Source of the DNA: Bacteroidales bacterium UBA4893
GTDB taxonomy: Bacteria > Bacteroidota > Bacteroidia > Bacteroidales > P3
Direction: 5' to 3'
Assembly (NCBI GenBank): GCA_002399025.1
Contig: DHCV01000030.1
Span: 1-50,843 of the forward strand
DNA: 50,843 nucleotides
The notes under the pieces were generated by a model that saw only the letters and a list, made by a program, of their open reading frames with translations, was not told the origin of the DNA and did not search any database. Below are positions 17,053-25,205 of this stretch, in pieces. Each line of letters begins with the position of its first letter. Within the stretch, counting starts at the first letter, position 1. Position numbers and translations under genes: made by a program.

Positions 17053-19224
17053 TTATTTATAGTATTTTCTTTTAACTTCGTTGTATTTGTTTATGTCTAT
17101 ATAGTCTTTTGGGTAAACAAAGAATGTATAGTTACTAATTGTTTTTTTTCCATTATTTTCTCCATAATTATCTTCAATTTCTCCTTCTACCCATAAATAA
17201 TCAGTTTTTGGGTTAAAGTCTTTAATGTCTTTTAGTGCAATGGAGTAAATTATTTTTGACTTAAACTTTTCTGCTGAAATTGTGTTTGGAGTAACTGAGA
17301 ATTTAATCTTGTCGTTGTTATCTTTTATTTGAATAGTGTAATCTAATGATGAAGACTCATAAGAATCATTGCAAATATATATAAATATTGAATCAGGGTT
17401 AGAATACTTATCTATAGAGAATATTATTGGTTCATATGCTTTTTTGATAGTATAATAAATTGGTTTTGGTTTATTATTATAATCAATACAAGACCACCCA
17501 ATTGCTGGGTAAGGTTCATTAAACTGCCAAAACATTGTACCCATACAATAAGGCATTGCTCTGCGATGAGCTTCAATGGCTATTTTATAGGCTTCTTGTG
17601 CTGTTGCTCCTGCTTTAAAAATATAATCTTCGTCAGGTGTGTAGTCGCCATACCATTGTTTTACTCTATTATCAATCAATTCAAATCCTCTTGGATGTTT
17701 TTGATGAATTGCAAACTCAGGATTTTCTTTTGAATAAGGTTTCGACATATAATCTTCAAGAGTTGAAAGAGTAGGAGGAGATTGAAATCCATATTCACTC
17801 ATAAAACGAGGAACTTTTCTTGTGTAGGTTTCAAATATTGAATCTCCCCACCAAACTCCCCAATAATGGCAGTCTCCATGCGTTAAGCTTTCTTTTTCGC
17901 CCCAACCATGCAAAGGAGAAGTATGAATATAATTTATTGTTGGAGTGTATTCTTTTACAATACTTGGAAGCAATTCCTTAAATAGTTTATTATAGTTTTC
18001 AACTGCAAGAGCAGTATCTTTCACTTCCTGCTTCCAACCCCAATTATTCCAACCTTCCCAAATTTCATTATTTCCGCACCAAAGAGCCAATGAAGGATGC
18101 TTAGCTATTCGTTTTACATTTTGAATTGCCTCCTCTCTAACATTCTCTAAAAAATTAGAGTCAGCAGGATATAATGCACAAGCAAAAGGAAAGTCCTGCC
18201 AAACTAAAATACCTAATTGATCGCATATATAATAAAAAAGTTCATCACCATAACTTGAACCACCCCAAATTCTTAGCATATTTATTCCTAATTCTTTTGC
18301 TAAAAAAAATTCTTTTTTAGCAAATACGCTTTCATAAATATAATTTGCTCCTTTAACAAACATCGGCTTTCCATTAATCTTAAAATAAAAACTTTGACCA
18401 ATAGAATCTTTTTCTTGAACAAGTTCAATTGTTCTAATTCCAAATTGTATGTATTGATTAATTTTGTTATATCCTATTTCTTTTGTTGTTGTTTTATATT
18501 GAAAAGGATCTCCCATCCCATTAGGCCACCAAAGAATAGGATTAGGAATTTGAAAATAATGTTTATCCTCTCCAATGTTCAAAAGCATGTAAGCAGTATC
18601 ATTTTCAATCTTTAAGGTTTGAACATTATATTCAACATCTTCATTACTTTCTTCTGTGCCATCTAAGTGTAAATATTGAAATGAAGGATAAAGCATTTTA
18701 GGATACCAATCCCATCCAAAAAGATATTGAGGATAGCGATTAATTACTCTTTTTTCAGAAGCTAGAGTGTTATATTTATTATTATCGTAATTAAGAGAAG
18801 AAGATATTGGAGTGAAATCAACTCTTATGTTATTTTTACCTTTTTTCAAAAAATCACGGACATCAACTTTATATGATCGAAAGCAATTATTAGTTTCTAA
18901 AACCAATTTATCATTTAAATAAAACTTTGCTGGACCAATAACATTTTCAACCCAAAGAGTAATATTTCTATTCTTTAGGAATTTCTTGTTAACATTAATT
19001 TCTTGTTGATAAGACCATGCAACAGTATCAAGAAAACTATATTTTTCTTCATTGGTTCCAATAAACATTTTTGTAGGATTATCAGAAAAATTAAGTAATA
19101 GACCTTTTTCATCCAATAAACTCTTATCTCCAATATAAATTGATATAAAAAGATCTTCCCTCTCTTGTGCAAAAGCACCAAAAGATAATATTATAAGAAA
19201 AAGAATGGGTATAAGTTTTTTCAT
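17053..19224 (-). CDS. GH2 beta-mannosidase
   Basis: A 723-residue exported glycoside hydrolase family 2 enzyme, signal peptide residues 1-20 (SFGAFAQE). The jelly-roll domain (about 60-190) leads into an immunoglobulin-like domain and the TIM barrel from about 290. The acid/base Glu is in WCGNNEIW at about residue 386 and the nucleophile in FMSEYGFQS at about 475. Motifs MLRIWGGSSYG and WQDFPFACALYP are typical of beta-mannosidases rather than beta-galactosidases. It would remove terminal beta-1,4-mannose, as at the core of N-glycans or in mannans, complementing the GH92 enzyme downstream. It lacks a long C-terminal extension, so it is shorter than many family members of about 830 residues. 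Confidence 0.88.
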   Translation of the reverse strand: MKKLIPILFLIILSFGAFAQEREDLFISIYIGDKSLLDEKGLLLNFSDNPTKMFIGTNEEKYSFLDTVAWSYQQEINVNKKFLKNRNITLWVENVIGPAKFYLNDKLVLETNNCFRSYKVDVRDFLKKGKNNIRVDFTPISSSLNYDNNKYNTLASEKRVINRYPQYLFGWDWYPKMLYPSFQYLHLDGTEESNEDVEYNVQTLKIENDTAYMLLNIGEDKHYFQIPNPILWWPNGMGDPFQYKTTTKEIGYNKINQYIQFGIRTIELVQEKDSIGQSFYFKINGKPMFVKGANYIYESVFAKKEFFLAKELGINMLRIWGGSSYGDELFYYICDQLGILVWQDFPFACALYPADSNFLENVREEAIQNVKRIAKHPSLALWCGNNEIWEGWNNWGWKQEVKDTALAVENYNKLFKELLPSIVKEYTPTINYIHTSPLHGWGEKESLTHGDCHYWGVWWGDSIFETYTRKVPRFMSEYGFQSPPTLSTLEDYMSKPYSKENPEFAIHQKHPRGFELIDNRVKQWYGDYTPDEDYIFKAGATAQEAYKIAIEAHRRAMPYCMGTMFWQFNEPYPAIGWSCIDYNNKPKPIYYTIKKAYEPIIFSIDKYSNPDSIFIYICNDSYESSSLDYTIQIKDNNDKIKFSVTPNTISAEKFKSKIIYSIALKDIKDFNPKTDYLWVEGEIEDNYGENNGKKTISNYTFFVYPKDYIDINKYNEVKRKYYK

Positions 19225-19275
19225 AAATAAGATATTTTAATCCTAACTTTTAGTTTTTAACTTTTAACTTTTCAC

Positions 19276-20235
19276 TTAATAAGTAAGTGCTGCTGCACCT
19301 AAAATGGCTGCTGTGTTTTCGTCTAAGTGTGATATTTCTAAGTCAATTTTGTTTTGAAAGACAACAAAAAGACTTTCTTCAAAATATTTTTTTAAAGGTA
19401 TCATTAATAAATCTCCTGCCTTTGTTAGTCCTCCAAATAGAAAAATCTTTTCTGGGGAAGTTACTGCAACTGCATTTGCCATTCCTATTGCAAGCATCTT
19501 TGCAGTTATTTCAAAACATTTCAAGGCTAGTTCATCTCCATTTATGGCTGCATTATAGATTGTTTTACCTCCAATGTTTTCTTGAGTTATTTCTCTTAAA
19601 GATGATTCTGTTTTAGTATTGTTAATTAACTCTAATGCTGTTTTTCTTAATCCTGTTACAGAAGAATAGGTTTCAACGCATCCTCTTCTGCCGCATCCAC
19701 ACATTCTTCCTTCAGGTTGAACAATGGTATGACCAACTTCTCCAGCAAATCCATCTGCTCCATAAACCACCTTACCATCAACAACAATTCCACTTCCAAC
19801 TCCTGTTCCTAAGGTTATCATTATGAAATTCTTTATTCCCTTTGCTCCTCCATAAATCATTTCCCCAATGGCTGCTGCATTAGCATCATTGGTTAAAGTA
19901 ACTTTTAAATCATATCCTTTTCCCTTTAGCTTTGTTTCAATGTATTCCTTAACAGGGATAATTCCATGAAATTTCAGGTTAGGAGCATGTTCAATTGTTC
20001 CATTGTAGTAATTTCCATTTGGAGCACCTATCCCAACTCCTTTAAGAAGAGATTCGTCTTCGCATCTTTCAATTAATAGAATAATATGCTTAACAATTTC
20101 ATCGAGATAGTTTTCAACAATATCAAAATCTTTTGTGGAAATGGAGGTAGTGGAAATTATATTGCCTTTTTCATCAACTAATCCAAAACCTGTATTTGTT
20201 CCTCCAATGTCAATTCCAATAGAATAACTTTTCAT
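19276..20235 (-). CDS. ROK-family sugar kinase (glucokinase-like)
   Basis: A 319-residue cytoplasmic ROK kinase. The N-terminal phosphate motif is GIDIGGTNTGFGLVD (residues 7-21). The catalytic region holds LTNDANAAAIGE and ITLGTGVGSGIV. The zinc site is at about 167-188 (GHTIVQPEGRMCGCGRRGCVE). There is no N-terminal DNA-binding domain, so this is a kinase and not a repressor. Family substrates include glucose, mannose, fructose and N-acetyl-hexosamines. Beside two mannosidases, mannose phosphorylation is a plausible job, but that is inference. Gaps are six bases after dapB and 51 bases before the GH2 gene. Confidence 0.88.
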   Translation of the reverse strand: MKSYSIGIDIGGTNTGFGLVDEKGNIISTTSISTKDFDIVENYLDEIVKHIILLIERCEDESLLKGVGIGAPNGNYYNGTIEHAPNLKFHGIIPVKEYIETKLKGKGYDLKVTLTNDANAAAIGEMIYGGAKGIKNFIMITLGTGVGSGIVVDGKVVYGADGFAGEVGHTIVQPEGRMCGCGRRGCVETYSSVTGLRKTALELINNTKTESSLREITQENIGGKTIYNAAINGDELALKCFEITAKMLAIGMANAVAVTSPEKIFLFGGLTKAGDLLMIPLKKYFEESLFVVFQNKIDLEISHLDENTAAILGAAALTY

Positions 20236-20241
20236 AAATTC

Positions 20242-20952
20242 TTATTTTATTAAATCCTTCATCCCATAAAATCCTGTTTTACCTTTCATAAATTCTGCTG
20301 CCAACACAGCTCCCAAGGCAAAACCTTTGCGATTATGAGCTTGATGAGTAATAATTATATCATCAACTTCCGAAGAATAAGTTACACTGTGAGTTCCCGA
20401 AACCTCTCCAATCCTTTGTGCTGTTACATTAATTACATTAGGCTTTTCATCCTGGCAATCTAACTCCCAACTTGTTTTCCTGTCCAAATTGTCAATAATG
20501 GTTTCTGCCAAAGTAATTGCTGTACCACTTGGAGCATCAAGTTTATGAATATGATGAATCTCTTCAATAGAAACATCGTAGGAGGGTTGAGCATTCATTA
20601 AAATGGCAAGTTGTTCATTAATTTTATTGAAAATAGACATTCCAATGCTAAAATTGGATGCTACAAACAAGCCTTTTTGTTCCTGAATTGCCAAATCCCT
20701 AAATTCATTAAGCCTTCCATACCATCCTGTTGTCCCAACAACAATTGGAATATTACGATTATAGCATGCAACAATATTATCCGCCACAGTGTATGGAGAA
20801 GAAAAATCAATTGCAACATCAATTTCATTTGCATCCAGATTATTCCAATCTTCTTCTTTGTCAATTACATGTGCAATATTGTGATTTCTTAATAGAGCAA
20901 TATCTTCAATCATTTTGCCCATTTTTCCATAACCAATAAGTAGGATATTCAT
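20242..20952 (-). CDS. dapB: 4-hydroxy-tetrahydrodipicolinate reductase DapB
   Basis: A 236-residue enzyme of lysine and diaminopimelate synthesis, reducing the DapA product with NAD(P)H. It has the nucleotide motif IGYGKMGKMI at residues 5-14, VVGTTGWYG in the middle, and the family signature EEIHHIHKLDAPSGTA at about 130-145 with the catalytic His and Lys. It is slightly shorter than the E. coli enzyme (about 270), as usual in this phylum. It is first in a minus-strand run whose next genes concern sugars, an unexpected pairing. Confidence 0.94.
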   Translation of the reverse strand: MNILLIGYGKMGKMIEDIALLRNHNIAHVIDKEEDWNNLDANEIDVAIDFSSPYTVADNIVACYNRNIPIVVGTTGWYGRLNEFRDLAIQEQKGLFVASNFSIGMSIFNKINEQLAILMNAQPSYDVSIEEIHHIHKLDAPSGTAITLAETIIDNLDRKTSWELDCQDEKPNVINVTAQRIGEVSGTHSVTYSSEVDDIIITHQAHNRKGFALGAVLAAEFMKGKTGFYGMKDLIK

Positions 20953-20985
20953 AAAGCTATCTTTGTTTTAATTAAATATAACAAG

Positions 20986-20993
20986 CAAAAATA
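20986..20993 (-). promoter_or_regulatory. -7 promoter element for the dapB operon
   Basis: Reads TATTTTTG on the minus strand, 33 bases upstream of the dapB ATG. No clear -33 partner was found. Confidence 0.4.
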
Positions 20994-21130
20994 CAAAAAC
21001 AAATGAGAATATTTAAATACTTGACTTGAAAAAGTGATATAAAACAATATAATTTGTCATCAGTAGAGATTTCTTGTCTGAATAGTTATTGAATTTATTC
21101 AATGGATTAAACATGATTTTAATTTTCAAA

Positions 21131-21239
21131 CGTCATTGCGAGGACATAGTCTGAAGCAATCTAGTATAATTATTTATTTGTTATTATGTTCTTTATTATA
21201 TGTTTTTTTAGATTGCTTCACCTTCGGCTCGCAATGACG
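21131..21239. repeat. Nested inverted-repeat element (REP/MITE-like)
   Basis: Outer arms CGTCATTGCGAG (21131-21142) and CTCGCAATGACG (21228-21239) are perfect 12-bp complements. Inner arms TGAAGCAATCTA (21152-21163) and TAGATTGCTTCA (21209-21220) are also perfect. The sequence is clearly GC-richer than its surroundings. From memory, CATTGCGAGG/GAAGCAATC palindromes recur in many unrelated bacterial genomes. Confidence 0.85.
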
Positions 21240-21383
21240 ATGAGCAACAAATAACAAACAAATCAACAACTCAACACCTCAACAAAATAAAGAGAATTTG
21301 TTGTATTTAGCACTTACTTTTTTACTTAGAAAATTATAAGAAATAATTAATGAAAATACAACATTATATTCAAAATAATTTTG

Positions 21384-21391
21384 TATATTTG
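21384..21391 (+). promoter_or_regulatory. Orphan TATATTTG element reading rightward
   Basis: A perfect TAnnTTTG match on the plus strand with no plus-strand gene downstream until far beyond the minus-strand operon. It could drive a noncoding transcript through the palindrome array. No -33 element is obvious. Confidence 0.3.
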
Positions 21392-21484
21392 CAAATGTAA
21401 ACCATTCATTAGGTTTAATTAGGACTATTTATCCTAAATTTAATTTCTGGAAAACAAACTCCAATCCCTAAAATATATTTAAAA

Positions 21485-21553
21485 AAAGATGTACATCTTT
21501 CATAGTGAAAGATGCACATCGTTTACCTCAAAAGATGTGCATCTTTGGGGTAA
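21485..21553. repeat. Three 23-bp tandem units with palindromic cores
   Basis: Units start at 21485, 21508 and 21531. Their 16-base cores are AAAGATGTACATCTTT (perfect palindrome), AAAGATGCACATCGTT and AAAGATGTGCATCTTT. The last seven bases of each unit differ. The exact 23-base spacing and variable linkers suggest protein-binding sites or a degraded tandem repeat. Confidence 0.85.
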
Positions 21554-21695
21554 AAACTCTTCGTTTAAAAAGTTTTTTATAAGGAGTTAGTTGATTTATT
21601 CGCCGTTTACGTAGAATTATCTCCTATTTAAATTTGAAATAATAGGAATTTTTTACAATAAAAGATCTTAATAATTTTCAAATAAGAAAAACAGA

Positions 21696-23681
21696 TTATA
21701 AATCTTGACTTAATTTTCTAATTTCAATTAGTCTAATCTCTATTCTTCTTTCATACATTGCATCTATCTTGTAAATAGATTTTCTTCTTTCTATTGCATT
21801 TTTGGGGTTTTCGCTTTTGCTTTCCAGTTTACCCATTGCAAGGGTTTTAATGTTTAGAAAAGGGAGATTGTCGTTTGCTTTTGTGGAAAGGAAAGGTTTT
21901 AGTTTTCCTTCTTCCCACTTACTCATATAGTTGATTATTGTTCCAATTCTTCTTTCTGAAAGGGCATAGTTATACATATTATTATGTAGTGAAGAAGAAT
22001 AGCCAATTATTGAAATATCTATCTTTTCGCCTTCAAGGAGTTTTTGATAAAGATAATCGCACATATGATTAAGTTTATTCATTCCTTTATCTATGTGGAT
22101 TTGGAAGAAGTTCTCGAGGCTGTCAATAATAATGTTTTCGGTTGAGTCATTAATATAACGTGTAGCTTCTGCTTTGTAGAGATTGCTCATTGATTTATAT
22201 TCCTTGTAACACTCTTGATAATCTATTTTTGTTGTTGTTAAATTGGATTGAGGGTTGGGTTGGTCGTTATGGAAAAAGAGTTGGAGTGGGAGGTCGAAGA
22301 CGGGTGAGAAGTTTGATTTACTCTTAATTTCTAGCATAGTTGGTATTTCTGGCAATCCAGAAATCTCAAAACTATATATATCATTACAGCAAGTTTTATT
22401 ATTGTTTGCATAAGAGCCTTCCCTGTTTGAGGTTAGGTAGCCTTTTTCGTCTGGTTCAACAATTACTGGGAAAATATCATTTGCTGGAGAATTAATAGGT
22501 TGAAGTAAGTTTTGGGGAGTAGTCCAGCGTGTTGCCCAGCCTTCCGATTGGAATATATCAAAGCCTCCAAAGCCTAAGTGATAGTTGGATGAGAAATAGA
22601 GAGAATTATCTTTCATTGAGTAAAAAGGAGTTATTTCATCTCCTTCAGTATTAATGGTTGGTCCAAGATTAATTACCTCATTATCCTTTCCATCCAAAAC
22701 ATAGTAGTAAAGGTCGTAGCCTCCATAGCCTCCTTCTCGGTTTGAAGAAAAATAAAGTATTTTCTCATTATTATATATGCCAATATTGGGTTGGGAGTTG
22801 TTTGAACCTCTGAGATTGATTTTCTTATTTAGCTTTTTAGCTTTTTGGTACTTTCCTTCCTTAAATTCGGAATAGTAGATAATGCACCTTTGGTTATCGT
22901 TGGAGGAGCAAAGGGTGAAATAGGCAGTATGGTCTAAAATATCAAAGCTAATATTTGTAACGTTTGACCTTTTCTTATTGATTTCCCTAACCTCATAATG
23001 CGTAATTGGGGTATGGGAATTGGAGTCAATCTTGCTTGTGTAGAGCTGTTGGTAAGTGTCTTTATAGTAGGTTATATTATCCTCAACAATCTTTTTGTAG
23101 TCTATGCTGGAAATAAAAAGTAAGCTGTCGTTCAATACGAAATGTGATGTTTGTGAGGATTCATTATTTACATTCTTTCCCAAATTCTCAACAATGTTTC
23201 CATACACATATTTATTATTGTCTAATATCCACTCAATAGATTTTTGCTTGTGTTTGGCTTTTTGTATGATTGCATTGTCATTTGTCTTAGCTAAAAGGCT
23301 ATCCAATATTTCTTTTGCCGAAAAGAGATTGCCGTTAGAGATTGATGCCTCAGCTAAATGAAGATGAAGAAAAGGGAATTCCCTAATTAAATCATTTGTA
23401 TCGTTTTCTGTTATAACTTTCTGATAATAGTATTCAGCCTTGTCGTAATCCTTCATCATCCTGCAAGCCTCACCACATTTATAGAAAATCCTTAGGGGGG
23501 TAACGAAAAACTTTCTTGCAGTGAGATATTGTTTTAGAGCTGTTTCGTATTCCCCTTGCTCCATTTGATAGTCGCCCTCTTTCTCGTAGGCACGCATATA
23601 TTTCTCTTGTGCAAATGAATTTATGGATAAAATCAAGAGCAGAGAAGAGAGAATAAATATTTTGTTTAGAAGGCTGGACAT
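21696..23681 (-). CDS. TPR / PD40-propeller / OmpA-like protein, PorE-like
   Basis: A 661-residue exported protein (signal peptide to about SFAQ). Residues 25-150 are TPR-like (EGDYQMEQGEYETALKQY, KCGEACRMMKDYDKAEYYY). Residues about 250-430 carry PD40/WD40-type blades (YFSSNREGGYGGYDLYY, LYFSSNYHLGFGGFDIFQ, YLTSNREGSYANN). The C-terminal 140 residues look OmpA-like (IDISIIGYSSS, ALSERRIGTIINYM), a peptidoglycan-binding fold. This order matches PorE-type proteins that link the T9SS to the cell wall. It overlaps the PorP-like gene by 16 bases, implying translational coupling. Confidence 0.75.
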   Translation of the reverse strand: MSSLLNKIFILSSLLLILSINSFAQEKYMRAYEKEGDYQMEQGEYETALKQYLTARKFFVTPLRIFYKCGEACRMMKDYDKAEYYYQKVITENDTNDLIREFPFLHLHLAEASISNGNLFSAKEILDSLLAKTNDNAIIQKAKHKQKSIEWILDNNKYVYGNIVENLGKNVNNESSQTSHFVLNDSLLFISSIDYKKIVEDNITYYKDTYQQLYTSKIDSNSHTPITHYEVREINKKRSNVTNISFDILDHTAYFTLCSSNDNQRCIIYYSEFKEGKYQKAKKLNKKINLRGSNNSQPNIGIYNNEKILYFSSNREGGYGGYDLYYYVLDGKDNEVINLGPTINTEGDEITPFYSMKDNSLYFSSNYHLGFGGFDIFQSEGWATRWTTPQNLLQPINSPANDIFPVIVEPDEKGYLTSNREGSYANNNKTCCNDIYSFEISGLPEIPTMLEIKSKSNFSPVFDLPLQLFFHNDQPNPQSNLTTTKIDYQECYKEYKSMSNLYKAEATRYINDSTENIIIDSLENFFQIHIDKGMNKLNHMCDYLYQKLLEGEKIDISIIGYSSSLHNNMYNYALSERRIGTIINYMSKWEEGKLKPFLSTKANDNLPFLNIKTLAMGKLESKSENPKNAIERRKSIYKIDAMYERRIEIRLIEIRKLSQDL

Positions 23682-24667
23682 GGAATTGAGGTTTTAGTTC
23701 TCTTATAGCCACTAGGGTTAAAACTATAAAGAAGCCATATTTCCACTCCTCCATAAGTTTTTGATGCTGGCGTAAGTTTGGAAAGATTAATATCGTAGGA
23801 AACACCCACATTAAAATCATTAAATCTGTATTTGCCCATAACTATTAAGGCATCTAAGGCACGATAATATGCTCCAATAGAAATTATTTTTGAGTCCAGA
23901 CTTGTTTGAGCAACATTAAAACAATAGTCTCCTCCAATCAATACCTCAATAAACTCTTTCTGGCTCTGAAAATAGATGGTTGGCTTAATGAAATTATCAT
24001 ACTTAATCATAATCAAGTCGGAGAAATAGGCATTAAAACGCATTGGAAGAATAATATCTGTGTTTTCGTAGTAGGAAAGACTTGGTTGGTTTATGTGAAA
24101 AAGTGCAACTCCTGCTTGAAGATAATGCTTGTCATTAGCTTTCATTTGCCAATGTGTTCCTAATCCAAAATCAAAGGTTGTTACATTATTCAAAAGAATA
24201 CCCTCTCTGTCCTCAGGATAACGACCAAAAACAGAATTTGTTAAATCATAGCCCCATGAAGAAGTGTTACCCTCTATCCCAAAAGAAATATAGTGTTCCT
24301 TGCTTGCATTGATTGCCTTAAAGTAGGAGGCAGATAGCCCTATACTTTTCTGACCATATCTTAGTGTGCCAGCAACATCAGCCAAAAAACGAACTCCCAC
24401 ACCAACTCCATGCTTTCTTATCCTGCTGCTATAAGGCAATGCCTCTGCCGAAATAAGATAGGAGTTATAGCCCTGTGAAACTGTTGACCATTGGTTACGG
24501 TAAATTGTTCCTGCACGAAATAAATTACTGCCAAAAGCTGTGTTTGCAGGATTTAGGAGCATTGGGTTAGCGTCAAAAGTGGAAAAGTGGACATCTTGTC
24601 CGAAAGATTGTATCGAACAAAAACCTAAGGTAAAGACAATAAAAAACAATTTAAGTTTTCCCACCAT
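23666..24667 (-). CDS. PorP/SprF-family type IX secretion membrane protein
   Basis: A 333-residue outer-membrane protein with a signal peptide (to SFGQ). The segment after it, DVHFSTFDANPMLLNPANTAF, is the family signature. GTIYRNQWSTVSQGYNSYLISAE and SIGAYYRALDALIVMGKYRF complete the usual barrel pattern. SprF/PorP proteins work with the T9SS and, in gliding species, help place adhesins. Its partner here is the overlapping OmpA-like gene; this pairing is common in Bacteroidota, often in several copies per genome. It may serve a particular cargo and not be the core PorP. Confidence 0.88.
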   Translation of the reverse strand: MVGKLKLFFIVFTLGFCSIQSFGQDVHFSTFDANPMLLNPANTAFGSNLFRAGTIYRNQWSTVSQGYNSYLISAEALPYSSRIRKHGVGVGVRFLADVAGTLRYGQKSIGLSASYFKAINASKEHYISFGIEGNTSSWGYDLTNSVFGRYPEDREGILLNNVTTFDFGLGTHWQMKANDKHYLQAGVALFHINQPSLSYYENTDIILPMRFNAYFSDLIMIKYDNFIKPTIYFQSQKEFIEVLIGGDYCFNVAQTSLDSKIISIGAYYRALDALIVMGKYRFNDFNVGVSYDINLSKLTPASKTYGGVEIWLLYSFNPSGYKRTKTSIPCPAF

Positions 24668-24692
24668 TCATATAATAATAGGTTGTTCAGTT

Positions 24693-25181
24693 TCAAAGTG
24701 TGTTTTGTTTTGCTAAGAGGTTTAATTTATCTTTATGTAAGCGAAAAACAGTCCAGTCATCCAAAGGGAAAGCTCCAAAAGACTTATAAAATTCTATTGA
24801 AGGTGTGTTCCAGTCCAAAACAATCCATTCAAAGCGTGAGCAATCCTCCTTTACAGCAATGTTAGCCAAGTAAGCAAGTAATTTCTTCCCATATCCCTTC
24901 CCTCTATATTCCTCCAAAACAAACAAATCCTCTAAGTATAACCCCTTTTTGCCTGTAAATGTTGAGAAATTATAAAAATAAATTGCAAAACCAACTTCCT
25001 TATTATCCTCCAAAATAAATAGCACCTTAGCGTTTTGCTCAACAAAAAGAGATTTACGAAGGGTTTCTTCATCAGCAGTAACTTCATTTGGTAGCTTTTC
25101 ATAAATAGATAGCTGCTTAATAAAGTTTAATATTAAGGGAGTGTCATTTTCGTTTGCTTTGCGAATAGAAACCTTTGGCAT
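24693..25181 (-). CDS. GNAT-family N-acetyltransferase
   Basis: A 162-residue cytoplasmic acetyltransferase. The acetyl-CoA loop is LEEYRGKGYGKKLLAYL at about residues 88-104, preceded by GLYLEDLFV. The C-terminal half (FEWIVLDWNTPSIEFYKSFGA) matches the diamine/spermidine N-acetyltransferase-like branch of GNATs, which acetylate small amines, but the substrate is not certain. It lies 24 bases after the lipoprotein gene and 25 bases before the PorP-like gene, so probably shares their transcript without an evident link in function. Confidence 0.85.
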   Translation of the reverse strand: MPKVSIRKANENDTPLILNFIKQLSIYEKLPNEVTADEETLRKSLFVEQNAKVLFILEDNKEVGFAIYFYNFSTFTGKKGLYLEDLFVLEEYRGKGYGKKLLAYLANIAVKEDCSRFEWIVLDWNTPSIEFYKSFGAFPLDDWTVFRLHKDKLNLLAKQNTL

Positions 25182-25205
25182 AACTTGACTTTTGTTTAAT
25201 TACGA

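Larger units (their letters stand above)
20953..21695. other. 743-base intergenic region rich in repeats
   Basis: No credible gene. It contains the dapB promoter element, a long inverted-repeat element (21131-21239), an orphan rightward -7 element (21384-21391), three 23-bp tandem palindromes (21485-21553) and one stray AACTCTTCG motif (21555-21563). The PorE-like gene ends at 21696. Confidence 0.7.

Noticed and set aside
12065..20952. Polysaccharide utilisation locus (SusC/SusD type)
   Set aside because: No susC/susD pair in the operon; only glycosidases, a kinase and a propeller gene.
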